Shown: in pieces, positions 1 through 10,140 of the stretch
Layout: each line of letters begins with the position of its first letter
How positions within the stretch are numbered: position 1 is the first letter of the stretch
Source: Microvirga ossetica
Lineage (GTDB): Bacteria; Pseudomonadota; Alphaproteobacteria; Rhizobiales; Beijerinckiaceae
Assembly (NCBI RefSeq): GCF_002741015.1
Contig: NZ_CP016616.1
Span: 4,435,501 to 4,499,500 of the forward strand
DNA: 64,000 nt
Direction: 5' to 3'
Program-made: the position numbers and the translations under genes
Notes under the pieces: model-generated
Seen by the model: the letters and a program-made list of their open reading frames with translations, nothing else
Told to the model about the DNA's origin: nothing
Databases searched by the model: none

Positions 1-120
1 GTCCGCGACGCGGTGAAGCGCAAGCTGCCGAAGGAAGTGCCGATGCCCGGTTCGTTCCGCACCGGCAACGACGCTGCGCCGGCCGCCCAGGCTGAGCAGG
101 CCCAAGAGGAGAATGCGTGA
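1..120 (+). CDS. rplC: 50S ribosomal protein L3, C-terminal end (partial)
   Basis: The window opens inside this gene. Frame 1 encodes 39 residues and ends in TGA at 118-120. The peptide has the basic stretch [15 protein letters not shown] typical of the L3 C-terminus, then an Ala/Gln/Glu-rich tail of the kind alphaproteobacterial L3 proteins carry. L3 helps form the peptidyl-transferase region of 23S rRNA. Its stop overlaps the rplD start (ATGA), which suggests translational coupling inside the S10 operon. Confidence 0.9.
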   Translation, partial: VRDAVKRKLPKEVPMPGSFRTGNDAAPAAQAEQAQEENA

Positions 121-740
121 TGAAACTCGATATCACCACGCTTGAAGGCGCAACGGCCGGTTCGGTCGATCTAAACGAGGCCATCTTCGGTCTCGAGCCG
201 CGCGCCGATCTGCTTGCCCGTTGCGTCCGCTGGCAGCTTGCGAAGCGCCAGGCCGGCACGCACGCCGTCAAGAATCGTTCGGATATCGACCGGACAACGA
301 AGAAGGTCTACAAGCAGAAGGGCACCGGCAGCGCCCGTCACGGCGCCGCGAGCGCTCCCCAGTTCCGGGGCGGCGGTCGTGCCTTCGGTCCGCAGGTCCG
401 CAGCCATGCTCACGACCTGCCCAAGAAGGTTCGTGCTCTCGCTCTGAAGCATGCGCTCTCGTCCAAGGCCAAGGATTCTTCGCTCGTCGTGATCGACGAC
501 GTGAAGCTCTCCGAGCCGAAGACGAAGGCTCTTATCGAGCGCTTCGGCAAGCTCGGCCTCGGCAACGCCCTGATCATCGGCGGCGCCGAGATCGAGACGA
601 ACTTCCAGCGGGCTGCTCGCAACATCCCGAACATCGACGTCCTGCCGGTGCAGGGCATCAACGTCTATGACATCCTGCGTCGCGAGAAGCTCGTTCTCAC
701 GAAGTCGGCTGTCGATGCGCTGGAGGCGCGCTTCAAATGA
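120..740 (+). CDS. rplD: 50S ribosomal protein L4
   Basis: This 206-residue protein binds 23S rRNA near the exit tunnel. Its long basic loop (roughly residues 40-95, rich in Lys, Arg and Gly) is the tunnel-reaching extension of the family. I place the start at ATG 120, which overlaps the rplC stop; an in-frame GTG at 117 would add one residue. In enterobacteria L4 also represses its own operon, but nothing here shows whether that holds in this organism. The 3' end overlaps rplW by 4 nt. Confidence 0.96.
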   Translation: MKLDITTLEGATAGSVDLNEAIFGLEPRADLLARCVRWQLAKRQAGTHAVKNRSDIDRTTKKVYKQKGTGSARHGAASAPQFRGGGRAFGPQVRSHAHDLPKKVRALALKHALSSKAKDSSLVVIDDVKLSEPKTKALIERFGKLGLGNALIIGGAEIETNFQRAARNIPNIDVLPVQGINVYDILRREKLVLTKSAVDALEARFK

Positions 741-1033
741 GCCTGGATCCGCGCCATTACGATGTGATCGTGAGCCCGGTCATCACCGAGAAGGCCACGG
801 CCCTGTCCGAACAGAACAAGGTCGTCTTCAAGGTTCGACTGGATGCGACGAAGCCGCAGATCAAAGAAGCGGTTGAGAAGCTGTTCGATGTCAAGGTGAA
901 GAGCGTCAACACGCTCGTCACCAAGGGCAAAGTGAAGATGTTCCGCGGCACCCGCGGCCAGCGGTCGGACGTGAAGAAGGCGGTTGTAACCCTCGCTGAG
1001 GGCCAGACCATCGACGTCACGACGGGCCTCTGA
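737..1033 (+). CDS. rplW: 50S ribosomal protein L23
   Basis: This 98-residue protein contains the family signature SPVITEKAT near residue 15. L23 sits at the tunnel exit and is the docking point for trigger factor and the signal recognition particle. The ATG overlaps the rplD stop by 4 nt, so the two genes are probably translationally coupled. Length and position between L4 and L2 are standard for the S10 operon. Confidence 0.96.
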   Translation: MSLDPRHYDVIVSPVITEKATALSEQNKVVFKVRLDATKPQIKEAVEKLFDVKVKSVNTLVTKGKVKMFRGTRGQRSDVKKAVVTLAEGQTIDVTTGL

Positions 1034-1053
1034 TCGGTTGAGAGAGTGATCCG

Positions 1054-1890
1054 ATGGCTTTGAAAACATTCAAACCAATCACCCCCGGCCTGCGCCAGCT
1101 GGTGATCGTCGACCGCAGCGAGCTCTACAAGGGCAAGCCGGTCAAGAAGCTGACGGAGGGCAAGAGCTCCTCCGGCGGCCGCAACAACCTGGGTCGCGTG
1201 ACCGTCCGCTTCCGTGGCGGCGGGCACAAGCGCACCCTGCGCCTGGTCGACTTCAAGCGTCGCGCCCGTCTGGGCGATGTGGCGACCGTGGAGCGGATCG
1301 AGTACGATCCGAACCGCACCGCCTTTATCGCACTCATCGGTTACGCCGACGGCGAGCAGTCCTACATCCTGGCTCCGCAGCGTCTGGCTGTCGGCGATCA
1401 GGTGTCGGCCGGCGAGCAGGTCGACATTAAGCCGGGCAACGCGATGCCGATCGGCAACATGCCGGTGGGAACGATCATCCACAATGTCGAGCTCAAGATC
1501 GGCAAGGGCGGCGCTTTGGCCCGTTCGGCCGGCACCTACGCTCAGATCGTGGGTCGTGACCAGGGCTATGTGACGGTCCGCCTGAACTCCGGCGAGCAGC
1601 GCATGGTCCATGGCCTGTGCTTCGCCAGCGTCGGTGCGGTGTCGAACCCGGACCACATGAACACCTCGATCGGTAAGGCCGGTCGCAATCGCTGGCTTGG
1701 CAAGCGTCCGCACAACCGCGGCGTCTCCATGAACCCGATCGACCACCCGCACGGTGGTGGTGAGGGTCGCACCTCCGGCGGTCGTCACCCGGTGTCCCCA
1801 TGGGGCGTTCCGACCAAGGGCAAGAAAACCCGTTCGAACAAGCGGACCGACAAGTTCATCGTGTCGAGCCGTCACGCTCGGAAGAAGTAA
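1054..1890 (+). CDS. rplB: 50S ribosomal protein L2
   Basis: This 278-residue protein is the standard length for L2. It carries the C-terminal HPHGGGEGR motif, whose histidine lies near the peptidyl-transferase centre. The highly basic C-terminus ends in RHARKK. L2 is needed for subunit association and for peptide-bond formation. It lies 20 nt after rplW, with a GAGAG-type ribosome binding site before the ATG. Confidence 0.97.
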   Translation: MALKTFKPITPGLRQLVIVDRSELYKGKPVKKLTEGKSSSGGRNNLGRVTVRFRGGGHKRTLRLVDFKRRARLGDVATVERIEYDPNRTAFIALIGYADGEQSYILAPQRLAVGDQVSAGEQVDIKPGNAMPIGNMPVGTIIHNVELKIGKGGALARSAGTYAQIVGRDQGYVTVRLNSGEQRMVHGLCFASVGAVSNPDHMNTSIGKAGRNRWLGKRPHNRGVSMNPIDHPHGGGEGRTSGGRHPVSPWGVPTKGKKTRSNKRTDKFIVSSRHARKK

Positions 1891-1905
1891 GGATAGAGGC
1901 ACGTC

Positions 1906-2184
1906 ATGGCACGTTCGCTTTGGAAGGGTCCGTTCGTCGACGGCTACCTCCTCAAGAAGGCCGAGGCTGCCCGTGGTTCGGGCCGCAACGAGGTCATCAA
2001 GATCTGGAGCCGCCGCTCCACGATCCTCCCGCAGTTTGTGGGCCTCACGTTCGGGGTCTACAACGGTCAGAAGCACATTCCCGTCAACGTGAGCGAGGAA
2101 ATGGTGGGTCACAAGTTCGGCGAGTTCTCGCCGACCCGCACCTTCCACGGCCACGCGGCGGACAAGAAGGCGAAGAGGAAGTAA
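1906..2184 (+). CDS. rpsS: 30S ribosomal protein S19
   Basis: This 92-residue protein begins [13 protein letters not shown] and includes [11 protein letters not shown], both diagnostic of S19. It forms a complex with S13 in the head of the small subunit and contacts 16S rRNA. The 15-nt gap after rplB and the 1-nt gap to rplV place it firmly within the operon. Confidence 0.97.
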   Translation: MARSLWKGPFVDGYLLKKAEAARGSGRNEVIKIWSRRSTILPQFVGLTFGVYNGQKHIPVNVSEEMVGHKFGEFSPTRTFHGHAADKKAKRK

Positions 2185-2185
2185 G

Positions 2186-2566
2186 ATGGGTAAGGCCGCG
2201 ATTCCTCGCGCACTGAGCGACACAGAGGCTCAAGCCGTCGCTCGCATGCTGCGCGTCAGCCCCCAGAAGCTCAATCTTGTTGCGGCCCTCATCCGCGGCA
2301 AGAAGGTTTCTTCGGCTCTCGCCGATCTCGAGTTCTCCCGCAAGCGCATCGCTCGCGACGTGAAGAAGTGCCTCGAGAGCGCCATCGCCAACGCCGAGAA
2401 CAACCACAATCTCGATGTGGACGATCTCGTCGTCAGCCAGGCTTATGTCGGCAAGGCGCTCGTCATGAAGCGCTTCCACGCCCGGGCCCGTGGCCGGGGT
2501 GCTCGTATCATGAAGCCCTTCTCGAACCTCACGATCGTGGTTCGGGAAGTTGCCGAACAGGCATAA
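2186..2566 (+). CDS. rplV: 50S ribosomal protein L22
   Basis: This 126-residue protein shows the L22 fold sequence, with [16 protein letters not shown] early and a C-terminal segment rich in ARGRGARI that forms the tunnel beta-hairpin region. L22 lines the exit tunnel with L4, and mutations in that hairpin cause macrolide resistance in other bacteria. The ATG follows the rpsS stop by a single base. Confidence 0.96.
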   Translation: MGKAAIPRALSDTEAQAVARMLRVSPQKLNLVAALIRGKKVSSALADLEFSRKRIARDVKKCLESAIANAENNHNLDVDDLVVSQAYVGKALVMKRFHARARGRGARIMKPFSNLTIVVREVAEQA

Positions 2567-2577
2567 AGGAGAACCAG

Positions 2578-3282
2578 ATGGGTCAGAAAGTTAACCCGAT
2601 CGGTCTTCGGCTCGGCATCAACCGGACCTGGGACTCGCGCTGGTTCGCCGGCAAGGGCGAGTACGCCAAGCTGATGCATGAGGACATGGCGATCCGCGAA
2701 GCTCTCATGAAGCAGCTGAAGCAGGCCGCCGTCTCGAAGATCGTCATCGAGCGTCCGCACAAGAAGTGCCGCGTCACCATCCACTCGGGTCGCCCGGGCG
2801 TGGTGATCGGCAAGAAGGGCGCGGACATCGAGAAGCTGCGCAAGCTCGTCGCCAAGATGACGGACGCCGACGTGGCGATCAACATCGTCGAAGTCCGCAA
2901 GCCGGAAGTCGATGCGACGCTGGTGGCCGACTCGATCGCCCAGCAGCTCGAGCGCCGCGTTGCGTTCCGCCGTGCCATGAAGCGTGCCGTTCAGTCGGCC
3001 ATGCGTCTGGGCGCCGAGGGCATCCGTATCAACTGCTCGGGCCGTCTGGGTGGCGCTGAAATCGCCCGCCTGGAATGGTACCGCGAGGGCCGCGTTCCGC
3101 TGCACACGCTGCGTGCGGATGTGGATTATGGTACGTCCACGGCCTTCACGACCTATGGCACCTGCGGCATCAAGGTCTGGATCTTCAAGGGCGAAATCCT
3201 TGAGCACGATCCGATGGCCCAGGACAGACGGATGAACGACGAAGGAGGCCGCTCCGGTGGCCGCCGCGAGCAAGCGGCGTAA
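2578..3282 (+). CDS. rpsC: 30S ribosomal protein S3
   Basis: This 234-residue protein starts [14 protein letters not shown], the canonical S3 N-terminus. I therefore chose ATG 2578, which follows an AAGGAGA ribosome binding site, over in-frame starts lying inside rplV. The KH RNA-binding motif [11 protein letters not shown] is present at about residues 76-86. S3 forms the mRNA entry helicase with S4 and S5. The C-terminal tail is Gly/Arg/Ala-rich. Confidence 0.97.
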   Translation: MGQKVNPIGLRLGINRTWDSRWFAGKGEYAKLMHEDMAIREALMKQLKQAAVSKIVIERPHKKCRVTIHSGRPGVVIGKKGADIEKLRKLVAKMTDADVAINIVEVRKPEVDATLVADSIAQQLERRVAFRRAMKRAVQSAMRLGAEGIRINCSGRLGGAEIARLEWYREGRVPLHTLRADVDYGTSTAFTTYGTCGIKVWIFKGEILEHDPMAQDRRMNDEGGRSGGRREQAA

Positions 3283-3305
3283 CCGAGGGGTAGGAGAGGT
3301 TTGCT

Positions 3306-3719
3306 ATGTTGCAACCGAAGAAAACCAAGTTCCGTAAGCAGTTCAAGGGCCGCATCTCCGGCACCGCGAAGGGCGGCACGGACCTCAACTTCGGCCAGTT
3401 TGGCCTGAAGGCGATGGAACCCGAGCGTGTCAACGCTCGCCAGATCGAGGCGGCCCGCCGCGCCATCACCCGCGCCATGAAGCGCGCGGGCCGGGTGTGG
3501 ATCCGCATCTTCCCGGACGTGCCGGTGTCGTCGAAGCCGACCGAAGTGCGTATGGGTAAGGGCAAGGGCGCTCCTGAATTCTGGGCGGCCAAGGTGAAGC
3601 CTGGCCGTATCATGTTCGAGATCGACGGCGTGGCCGAGGATATCGCTCGCGAGGCCCTTCGCCTCGGCGCTGCGAAGCTTCCGATCAAGACGCGCTTCAT
3701 CCAGCGCATTGCCGAGTAA
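3306..3719 (+). CDS. rplP: 50S ribosomal protein L16
   Basis: This 137-residue protein starts [16 protein letters not shown], typical of L16. The [18 protein letters not shown] segment around residues 80-100 is the conserved loop contacting the A-site tRNA region and 5S/23S rRNA. It sits between rpsC and rpmC as in nearly all bacteria. Confidence 0.97.
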   Translation: MLQPKKTKFRKQFKGRISGTAKGGTDLNFGQFGLKAMEPERVNARQIEAARRAITRAMKRAGRVWIRIFPDVPVSSKPTEVRMGKGKGAPEFWAAKVKPGRIMFEIDGVAEDIAREALRLGAAKLPIKTRFIQRIAE

Positions 3720-3729
3720 GGAGGGGATC

Positions 3730-3942
3730 ATGAAGTCTAAGCAGAGAGCCTCCGACCTCAACGCGATGTCGAAGGATCAGTTGTCGGACGAGTTGCTGAA
3801 CCTGAAGAAGGAGCAGTTCAACCTCCGCTTCCAGCGCGCGACCGGCCAGCTTGAGAACACCGGGCGCGTCCGCGAGGTCCGTCGGGACATCGCCCGCGTC
3901 AAGACGCTGCAGCGCCACAAGGCTGCTGCGGCTAAGGCTTAA
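3730..3942 (+). CDS. rpmC: 50S ribosomal protein L29
   Basis: This 70-residue helical protein belongs to the tunnel-exit region beside L23. The start ATG 3730 is preceded by AAGGAGGGG, an ideal Shine-Dalgarno sequence that also overlaps the rplP stop region; an in-frame TTG at 3709 would lie inside rplP and is rejected. The segment [19 protein letters not shown] is the conserved second helix. Confidence 0.95.
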   Translation: MKSKQRASDLNAMSKDQLSDELLNLKKEQFNLRFQRATGQLENTGRVREVRRDIARVKTLQRHKAAAAKA

Positions 3943-3954
3943 GAGGAAATCGAG

Positions 3955-4194
3955 ATGCCGAAGCGCGTTTTGCAGGGCGTCGTTGTCAGCGATAAGCAGG
4001 ACAAGACGGTCGTTGTGAAGGTGGAGCGCCGTTTCACGCACCCGGTCATGAAGAAGACCGTGCGTAAGACGAAGAACTACCACGCTCACGACGAGAACAA
4101 CACAGCCAAGGTGGGCGACACGGTCTTCATCGAAGAGACCAAGCCGCTCTCCAAACTCAAGACCTGGGTGCTCGTCGACCAAGCAAAGGCCTAA
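3955..4194 (+). CDS. rpsQ: 30S ribosomal protein S17
   Basis: This 79-residue OB-fold protein binds 16S rRNA helices in the body of the small subunit. It contains the family signature [20 protein letters not shown] followed by [14 protein letters not shown]. As in many bacteria it is the last gene of the S10 operon; a 164-nt gap with a promoter candidate follows before rplN. Confidence 0.96.
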   Translation: MPKRVLQGVVVSDKQDKTVVVKVERRFTHPVMKKTVRKTKNYHAHDENNTAKVGDTVFIEETKPLSKLKTWVLVDQAKA

Positions 4195-4211
4195 AAAGTC
4201 TTCGCTAGGGG

Positions 4212-4240
4212 TTGTCTAGTAGGGGCGGTTCGTGTATACG
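4212..4240 (+). promoter_or_regulatory. Candidate sigma-70 promoter of the spc operon
   Basis: TTGTCT (4212-4217) and TATACG (4235-4240) are separated by exactly 17 nt, in the first sizeable gap of the cluster between rpsQ and rplN. This is where the spc operon promoter lies in E. coli. The call rests on motif and position; no start site is known. Confidence 0.5.
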
Positions 4241-4300
4241 GCCGCCTCTCTCGACATTTGAAGGGCAGGGGACATTAGATCCCCGTCAGGCGTAGTCCGG

Positions 4301-4324
4301 GGGGCAATAGTGCCTTTTGCCCGG
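4301..4324 (+). other. Leader hairpin upstream of rplN
   Basis: In the untranslated leader, GGGCAA (4302-4307) can pair with TTGCCC (4317-4322). It lies 35-55 nt before the rplN start and downstream of the candidate promoter. It may have a regulatory role in the spc leader, but no known ribosomal-protein binding motif is recognisable. Confidence 0.3.
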
Positions 4325-4358
4325 AAACCTGTCTGAAACAAAGGAAAGGATCAAAGCC

Positions 4359-4727
4359 ATGATCCAGATGCAGACGAATCTTGACGTCGCCGATAATTCC
4401 GGCGCCCGTCGCGTGATGTGCATCAAGGTTCTCGGCGGTTCGAAGCGTAAATACGCTTCCGTGGGCGATATCATCGTCGTATCCGTGAAAGAGGCTATTC
4501 CGCGCGGTCGCGTGAAGAAGGGCGATGTCATGAAGGCAGTCGTCGTTCGCACCGCGAAGGACATCCGCCGCGTAGACGGCTCGGTCATCCGTTTCGACCG
4601 CAATGCCGCCGTTCTGATCAACAATCAGAAAGAGCCGGTCGGCACCCGTATCTTCGGCCCCGTTCCGCGTGAACTGCGTGCCAAGAACCACATGAAAATC
4701 ATTTCGCTTGCGCCGGAGGTGCTCTAA
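4359..4727 (+). CDS. rplN: 50S ribosomal protein L14
   Basis: This 122-residue protein has the standard L14 length and begins [20 protein letters not shown] chose ATG 4359 because it gives the canonical N-terminus and follows AAGGAAAGG; longer in-frame starts are not conserved-looking. L14 forms part of bridge B8 and is the binding site of RsfS. The stop overlaps the rplX start by one base. Confidence 0.97.
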   Translation: MIQMQTNLDVADNSGARRVMCIKVLGGSKRKYASVGDIIVVSVKEAIPRGRVKKGDVMKAVVVRTAKDIRRVDGSVIRFDRNAAVLINNQKEPVGTRIFGPVPRELRAKNHMKIISLAPEVL

Positions 4728-5044
4728 TGGCCGCGAAGATCAAGAAGGGCGATAAGGTCGTCGTCCTGACCGGTCGCGACAAGGGCAAGACCGGTGAAGT
4801 CGTGCAGATGCTTCCGAAGGAAGAGCGTGCACTCGTCCGTGGCGTGAACCTCGTGAAGCGTCACCAGCGCCAGACGGCAAACACCGAGGGTGGCATCATC
4901 TCGAAAGAGGCGTCGATCCACCTGTCGAACCTGGCTTACGCAGACCCGAAGGACGGCAAGCCGACCCGGGTTGGTTTCAAAGTTCTCGAAGACGGCCGCA
5001 AGGTCCGTTTCGCCAAGCGTTCGGGGGACCTGATCGATGGCTAA
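4727..5044 (+). CDS. rplX: 50S ribosomal protein L24
   Basis: This 105-residue protein carries the KOW motif ([19 protein letters not shown]) at its N-terminus. L24 is one of the assembly initiators of the large subunit and lies close to the tunnel exit. TAATG overlaps the end of rplN, and the 3' end overlaps rplE by 8 nt, so translation of the three genes is probably coupled. Confidence 0.97.
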   Translation: MAAKIKKGDKVVVLTGRDKGKTGEVVQMLPKEERALVRGVNLVKRHQRQTANTEGGIISKEASIHLSNLAYADPKDGKPTRVGFKVLEDGRKVRFAKRSGDLIDG

Positions 5045-5603
5045 GGCTCAGGTGGACGGCTACACGCCGCGGATGAGGAAGCACTACGAGGAAGTGGTGC
5101 GTCCGAAGCTGATTGAAGAATTCGGCTACAAGAACCCCATGGAAGTGCCGGCGATCGAGAAGATCGTCCTCAACATGGGCGTTGGCGAATCGACCGCCGA
5201 CTCGAAGAAGGCTTCGGTCGCGGCTGCCGATCTCGCTCTCATCGCCGGCCAGAAGCCGGTGATCACGAAGGCCCGCAAGGCTATCTCGCAGTTCAAGGTT
5301 CGCGAGGGCATGCCGATCGGTGCCAAGGTTACGCTGCGCAAGGCTCGGATGTTCGAGTTCCTTGACCGCCTCGTGACCGTCGCGCTTCCCCGCGTCCGCG
5401 ACTTCCGGGGTCTGAACCCCAAGTCGTTCGACGGCCGCGGCAACTACGCGATGGGTATCAAGGAGCACCTGGTGTTCCCTGAGATCAATTACGACAGGGT
5501 CGAGCAGGTCTGGGGCATGGACGTCATCATCACCACTACGGCGAAGACTGACGACGAAGCCCGGGCCCTGCTGCGTCACTTCAACTTCCCGTTCCGGCAG
5601 TGA
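5037..5603 (+). CDS. rplE: 50S ribosomal protein L5
   Basis: This 188-residue protein binds 5S rRNA and contacts P-site tRNA. It contains the family segments [14 protein letters not shown] and [16 protein letters not shown]. It starts 8 nt inside rplX and has the typical length for alphaproteobacteria. Confidence 0.97.
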   Translation: MAKAQVDGYTPRMRKHYEEVVRPKLIEEFGYKNPMEVPAIEKIVLNMGVGESTADSKKASVAAADLALIAGQKPVITKARKAISQFKVREGMPIGAKVTLRKARMFEFLDRLVTVALPRVRDFRGLNPKSFDGRGNYAMGIKEHLVFPEINYDRVEQVWGMDVIITTTAKTDDEARALLRHFNFPFRQ

Positions 5604-5642
5604 GGATGACCGTCCTCAAACGCGGACACTGGAGATAAAAGC

Positions 5643-5948
5643 ATGGCTAAGAAAAGCGCTATTGAGAAGAACAAGCATCGTCGCGAGCTGGTGAAGAAGT
5701 TCGCCGGCCGTCGCGAGCGCCTCCTGGCGGTCGCAAACGACGAGTCGAAGTCGATGGAGGAGCGCTTCGAGGCGCGCCTCAAGCTGGCTGAGCTGCCGCG
5801 CAATGCGAGCAAGACCCGTATCCGCAACCGTTGCGAGATTACGGGCCGTCCGCGTGCGTATTACCGCAAGCTCGGCATGTCGCGTATCGCTCTGCGCGAG
5901 CTCGGCAACAAGGGCCTGATTCCTGGCCTCGTGAAGTCCAGCTGGTAA
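5643..5948 (+). CDS. rpsN: 30S ribosomal protein S14, zinc-independent form
   Basis: This 101-residue protein has the C-terminal S14 signature [16 protein letters not shown]. It lacks the paired CxxC motifs of the short zinc-binding type, so it is the long C-minus form. S14 binds 16S rRNA in the head near S3 and S10. It follows rplE by 39 nt with a GGAGA ribosome binding site. Confidence 0.96.
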   Translation: MAKKSAIEKNKHRRELVKKFAGRRERLLAVANDESKSMEERFEARLKLAELPRNASKTRIRNRCEITGRPRAYYRKLGMSRIALRELGNKGLIPGLVKSSW

Positions 5949-5960
5949 GGGGAGCACCTG

Positions 5961-6356
5961 ATGATCAACGATCCGTTGGGCGATATGCTCACCCGTATCC
6001 GCAACGCGCAGATGCGCCGTCGCGGTACCGTTTCCACCCCTGGCTCGAAGCTTCGCGCTCGCGTCCTCGAGGTTCTCAAGTCCGAGGGCTACATCCGCGA
6101 CTATTCGCAGACCGAGTTCGGCAATGGCCGGACGGAGTTTTCGATCGAGCTGAAGTACTATGACGGCCAGCCGGTGATCCGCTCCATCGAGCGAGTCTCC
6201 AAGCCGGGCCGCCGCGTGTATGCCTCCGTCGACACCATGCCTCGCGTGGCCGACGGTCTCGGCGTCACCATTCTCTCGACGCCCCAGGGCGTGATGGCCG
6301 ATCACGAGGCCCGGGAGAAGAACGTGGGCGGCGAAGTGCTCTGCAAGGTCTTCTAA
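5961..6356 (+). CDS. rpsH: 30S ribosomal protein S8
   Basis: This 131-residue protein begins [17 protein letters not shown] and ends with the conserved [21 protein letters not shown] segment. S8 nucleates assembly of the central domain of 16S rRNA. In E. coli it represses spc translation by binding mRNA near rplE; no such site was identified here. Confidence 0.97.
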   Translation: MINDPLGDMLTRIRNAQMRRRGTVSTPGSKLRARVLEVLKSEGYIRDYSQTEFGNGRTEFSIELKYYDGQPVIRSIERVSKPGRRVYASVDTMPRVADGLGVTILSTPQGVMADHEAREKNVGGEVLCKVF

Positions 6357-6392
6357 GACTAAGCACCCGCACAGAACCACGGAGATTCGAAA

Positions 6393-6926
6393 ATGTCCCG
6401 AGTAGGCAAGAAACCCGTTCCGGTTCCGTCAGGTGTGACGGCGACCGTTGACGGACAGATGGTGAAGGTTAAGGGCACGAAGGGCGAGCTCTCGTTCGTC
6501 GTTCCCGAAGAAGTGTCGGTTGCTCTTGCAGACGGCGCCGTGGCGGTGAACCCGCGCGACGAGTCCAAGACGGCCCGTGCGAAGTGGGGCATGTCCCGCG
6601 CTCAGGTGGCGAACCTGGTCGAGGGCGTGTCCAAGGGCTTCGAGAAGCGCCTCGAGATCAACGGCGTCGGCTACAAGGCCGCCGTTGCCGGCAAGGTGCT
6701 GAAGCTGTCGCTGGGCTATAGCCACGACATCGACTACGCGATCCCGGCCGGTGTCACGATCACGACGCCGAGGCCGACCGAGGTGGTCGTTGCCGGTATC
6801 GACAAGCAGGTCGTCGGTCAGACCGCCGCCGAGATCCGCGAATATCGCGGTCCGGAGCCCTACAAGGGCAAGGGTGTGAAGTACTCCGACGAGTTCATCT
6901 TCCGCAAGGAAGGCAAGAAGAAGTAA
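6393..6926 (+). CDS. rplF: 50S ribosomal protein L6
   Basis: This 177-residue protein has the two tandem L6 domains, with the C-terminal signature [16 protein letters not shown]6 binds the sarcin-ricin region of 23S rRNA near the elongation-factor site. The start [12 protein letters not shown] is canonical. Confidence 0.97.
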   Translation: MSRVGKKPVPVPSGVTATVDGQMVKVKGTKGELSFVVPEEVSVALADGAVAVNPRDESKTARAKWGMSRAQVANLVEGVSKGFEKRLEINGVGYKAAVAGKVLKLSLGYSHDIDYAIPAGVTITTPRPTEVVVAGIDKQVVGQTAAEIREYRGPEPYKGKGVKYSDEFIFRKEGKKK

Positions 6927-6938
6927 GGACGACGTATC

Positions 6939-7301
6939 ATGGCTGAGAAGAAAGGCGCTGAAGATCGCCGCAAGGCTCGTGTGCGCCGTGCGATCAAGAA
7001 GGCAGCGAATGGCCGTCCGCGTTTGTCGGTCTTCCGTTCGTCCAAGCAGATCTATGCCCAGGTCATCGATGACGTGCGCGGCCACACGGTCGCCTCGGCT
7101 TCGACGCTCGAGGCTGACGTCAAGGGCAAGCTCAAGACCGGCGCCACCGTCGATGCGGCGAAGGAAGTGGGCAAGCTCGTGGCTGAGCGCGCGGTTCAGG
7201 CCGGCGTGAAGCAGGTCATCTTCGACCGCTCGGGCTACCTCTATCACGGCCGCGTCAAGGCTTTGGCCGACGCTGCCCGTGAAGGCGGTCTGGATTTCTA
7301 A
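6939..7301 (+). CDS. rplR: 50S ribosomal protein L18
   Basis: This 120-residue protein is the 5S rRNA-binding L18. It has the conserved [18 protein letters not shown] segment and the C-terminal [21 protein letters not shown] motif. The N-terminal 25 residues are strongly basic, as in the family. Confidence 0.97.
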   Translation: MAEKKGAEDRRKARVRRAIKKAANGRPRLSVFRSSKQIYAQVIDDVRGHTVASASTLEADVKGKLKTGATVDAAKEVGKLVAERAVQAGVKQVIFDRSGYLYHGRVKALADAAREGGLDF

Positions 7302-7364
7302 CGGCGGGTTTAATCCAACAACCCTTAGCGAGCGGGCCCGCCGCCCGCGCAAGTGAGAGGTCTC

Positions 7365-7934
7365 ATGGCTAGAGAACCTAGAGAACGTGCTGATCGCGAA
7401 GAGCGCGACAGCGAATTCGTCGATCGGTTGGTCCACATCAACCGCGTCGCGAAAGTCGTGAAGGGCGGCCGTCGTTTCGGCTTCGCTGCTCTCGTCGTCG
7501 TCGGCGACCAGAAGGGTCGCGTCGGCTTCGGTCACGGCAAGGCCCGTGAGGTGCCGGAAGCTATCCGCAAGGCTACGGATGCTGCCAAGCGCTCCATGAT
7601 CCGCGTTGCCCTTCGCGAGGGCCGCACGCTTCACCACGACGTCAACGGCCGCCATGGCGCCGGCAAGGTCGTGCTGCGTGCCGCTCCCCAGGGTACCGGC
7701 ATCATCGCCGGCGGCCCGATGCGCGCCGTCTTCGAAGTGGTGGGCATGCAGGACGTCGTGGCCAAGTCGCTCGGCTCGTCGAACCCGTACAACCTCGTCC
7801 GCGCGACTTTCGACGCGCTCAAGAACGAGGACAGCCCGCGTTCGGTCGCCGCTCGCCGTGGCCTGAAGGTCTCGACGCTGCAGGCTCGCCGCCGCGATGC
7901 GGATACCAGCGAAGCCGCTGGCGCTGAAGCGTAA
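7365..7934 (+). CDS. rpsE: 30S ribosomal protein S5
   Basis: This 189-residue protein has a double-stranded-RNA-binding-like N-terminal domain ([20 protein letters not shown]) and the conserved [16 protein letters not shown] segment. S5 contributes to decoding accuracy and the mRNA entry helicase. I chose ATG 7365 ([12 protein letters not shown]), which follows GAGAGG; an in-frame GTG 12 nt upstream is less likely. A 63-nt gap separates it from rplR. Confidence 0.96.
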   Translation: MAREPRERADREERDSEFVDRLVHINRVAKVVKGGRRFGFAALVVVGDQKGRVGFGHGKAREVPEAIRKATDAAKRSMIRVALREGRTLHHDVNGRHGAGKVVLRAAPQGTGIIAGGPMRAVFEVVGMQDVVAKSLGSSNPYNLVRATFDALKNEDSPRSVAARRGLKVSTLQARRRDADTSEAAGAEA

Positions 7935-7948
7935 GGGAGGCTTTGACA

Positions 7949-8158
7949 ATGGCAAAGAAGCCTGCTGCTTCAGAAAAGAGCACAGTCACCGTTGAGCAGA
8001 TCGGTTCCCCGATCCGCCGTGAGTCCAAGCAGCGCCAGACGCTGGTCGGCCTCAAGCTCAACAAGCTTCACCGTACTTCGACCTTGGAAGACACGCCTGC
8101 GATCCGCGGCATGATCGAAAAGGTCAAGCACCTCGTGCGCGTTGTCGACGGGCAGTGA
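7949..8158 (+). CDS. rpmD: 50S ribosomal protein L30
   Basis: This 69-residue protein shows the L30 core [20 protein letters not shown] followed by a [10 protein letters not shown] helix. ATG 7949 follows a GGGAGG ribosome binding site; a TTG two codons upstream is in frame but not preferred. It sits between rpsE and rplO as in other spc operons. Confidence 0.95.
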   Translation: MAKKPAASEKSTVTVEQIGSPIRRESKQRQTLVGLKLNKLHRTSTLEDTPAIRGMIEKVKHLVRVVDGQ

Positions 8159-8168
8159 GGAGAGCGTC

Positions 8169-8642
8169 ATGAAACTCAACGAAATTCGTGACAACGAAGG
8201 TTCTACCAAGAACCGCATGCGTGTCGGCCGTGGTATCGGCTCCGGCAAGGGCAAGACCGGCGGTCGCGGCGTGAAGGGACAGAAGTCCCGTACCGGCGTG
8301 TCCATCAAGGGCTTCGAAGGCGGTCAGATGCCTCTGCACCGTCGTCTGCCGAAGCGCGGCTTCAACAAGCCCAACGCGATCGAGCTGAACGAGGTCAATG
8401 TCGGCCGCATCCAGCAGGCCATCGAGGCCGGCAAGCTCGATACGGGCGCTGCCGTCACCGTCGAGTCGCTGGTTGCCGCCGGTGTGGTCTCCAAGCCGCG
8501 CGACGGCGTGAAGATCCTCGGTGTCGGCGAGCTCAAGGCGAAGCTGTCCTTCCAGGTCCATGGCGCGTCGAAGTCGGCCGTCGAGGCGATCGAGAAGGCT
8601 GGTGGCTCGGTCACCCTGCTGGGTGCCGTTGCGCAGGCGTGA
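8169..8642 (+). CDS. rplO: 50S ribosomal protein L15
   Basis: This 157-residue protein has the Gly/Arg-rich N-terminal extension ([20 protein letters not shown]) that threads into 23S rRNA, then a globular C-terminal domain. ATG 8169 gives the canonical MKLNEIRDN start after AGGAGAG. It precedes secY, as in most bacteria. Confidence 0.96.
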   Translation: MKLNEIRDNEGSTKNRMRVGRGIGSGKGKTGGRGVKGQKSRTGVSIKGFEGGQMPLHRRLPKRGFNKPNAIELNEVNVGRIQQAIEAGKLDTGAAVTVESLVAAGVVSKPRDGVKILGVGELKAKLSFQVHGASKSAVEAIEKAGGSVTLLGAVAQA

Positions 8643-8672
8643 GCCAGCGCCCACATTGACTAAGATCCAGGC

Positions 8673-8701
8673 GGCGGCCCGCGTCTGATCGCGTGGCCGC
8701 C
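8673..8701 (+). other. Intercistronic hairpin between rplO and secY
   Basis: GGCGGCC (8673-8679) pairs with GGCCGCC (8695-8701), and an inner CGCG/CGCG pair extends the stem. Only a short GTTT follows, so it is a weak candidate for a terminator. Attenuation or mRNA processing before secY is an alternative. Confidence 0.4.
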
Positions 8702-8747
8702 GTTTGCGTGATGACCGTCACGTATCAAGTATTTCGGGGACACCACT

Positions 8748-10085
8748 ATGGCCTCAGCAGCCGAGCAACTTGCGGCAAACATCAATTTCGGCGCCATCGC
8801 AAAGGCCGATGAGCTGAAAAAGCGCATCTGGTTCACCTTGGGCGCGCTCATCGTCTACCGTCTCGGCACCTACATCCCGCTCCCCGGCATCGACCCGGAA
8901 GCTCTCCGGCAGAGCTTCCAGGGCGCCAGCGGCGGTGTGCTCGGCCTTTTCAACATGTTCTCGGGCGGCGCCGTGGAGCGCATGGCCATCTTCGCCCTGA
9001 ACATCATGCCGTACATCTCGGCCTCCATCATCATTCAGCTTCTCACCTCCGTTCTGCCCTCGCTCGAGGCGCTCAAGAAGGAAGGAGAGGCGGGCCGTAA
9101 GATCCTGAACCAGTACACCCGCTATCTCACGGTGATGCTGGCCGTGTTCCAGTCCTGGGGCATCGCGGTCGGCTTGCAGAGCTCCGGCACAATCGTTCAG
9201 GCTCCGGGTCCGTTCTTCCTCATCTCGACCGTGATCACGCTCACCGGCGGCACCATGTTCCTGATGTGGCTGGGCGAGCAAATCACCTCGCGCGGCATCG
9301 GCAACGGCACCTCGCTGATCATCTTCGCGGGCATCGTGGCCAATCTGCCGACCGCTATCGCCGGCACCCTCGAGCTTGGTCGCCAGGGCGCTATCTCGAC
9401 GGGCCTGATTCTCGGCGTGATCGTGATGGCCATCGGCATCATCTACTTCGTCGTGTTCATGGAGCGCGCCCAGCGCCGTCTGCTCATCAATTATCCGAAG
9501 CGCCAGGTCGGCAACCGGATGTACGAGGGCCAGACCTCGTTCCTGCCGCTCAAGCTGAACACCTCGGGCGTGATTCCGCCGATCTTCGCCTCCTCGCTGC
9601 TGCTGCTGCCGGCCACCATCGCCAGCTTCCAGACGAACACGGACGGCACCGGCTTCATCTCCATGCTCACCGCCTATCTCGGGCACGGCCGCCCCGCCTA
9701 CATGTTCCTGTATGCGGCGCTGATCGTGTTCTTCGCCTTCTTTTACACGGCGATCGTGTTCAATCCGACGGAGACGGCCGACAATCTGAAGAAGCAGGGC
9801 GGCTTCATCCCGGGCATACGTCCCGGCGAGCGCACGGCCGATTTCATCGACCAGGTTCTGACCCGCATCACCGTGCTGGGCGCAGCTTATCTGGTGATCA
9901 TCTGCCTGATTCCCGAACTACTGGTATCCTACGCGGCTTTGCCATTCTACTTTGGCGGCACTTCGCTTCTGATCGTGGTGTCTGTTACGATGGACACTGT
10001 CGCGCAGGTGCATGGCCATCTGTTGGCTCACCAGTATGAGGGCCTCGTCAAGAAGGCGAAGCTCAAAGGCGCGCGCAGACGCTGA
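8748..10085 (+). CDS. secY: Protein translocase subunit SecY
   Basis: This 445-residue integral membrane protein forms the protein-conducting channel of the Sec translocon with SecE and SecG. It shows about ten hydrophobic segments, the N-terminal amphipathic region ([13 protein letters not shown]), the YIPLPGID segment after TM1, the [11 protein letters not shown] segment and the long cytoplasmic loop containing [15 protein letters not shown]. Length and position downstream of rplO are standard. Confidence 0.97.
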   Translation: MASAAEQLAANINFGAIAKADELKKRIWFTLGALIVYRLGTYIPLPGIDPEALRQSFQGASGGVLGLFNMFSGGAVERMAIFALNIMPYISASIIIQLLTSVLPSLEALKKEGEAGRKILNQYTRYLTVMLAVFQSWGIAVGLQSSGTIVQAPGPFFLISTVITLTGGTMFLMWLGEQITSRGIGNGTSLIIFAGIVANLPTAIAGTLELGRQGAISTGLILGVIVMAIGIIYFVVFMERAQRRLLINYPKRQVGNRMYEGQTSFLPLKLNTSGVIPPIFASSLLLLPATIASFQTNTDGTGFISMLTAYLGHGRPAYMFLYAALIVFFAFFYTAIVFNPTETADNLKKQGGFIPGIRPGERTADFIDQVLTRITVLGAAYLVIICLIPELLVSYAALPFYFGGTSLLIVVSVTMDTVAQVHGHLLAHQYEGLVKKAKLKGARRR

Positions 10086-10140
10086 TATTGAAATATCTCG
10101 CCAGAAGGCGAGTGCGCTCGACGAAGTCAGGGGGACGTCG

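Noticed and set aside
757..2223. A 488-codon open frame on the minus strand opposite rplW, rplB, rpsS and the start of rplV
   Set aside because: High-GC ribosomal genes leave long antisense frames; it has no ribosome binding site or recognisable domain and covers conserved genes.
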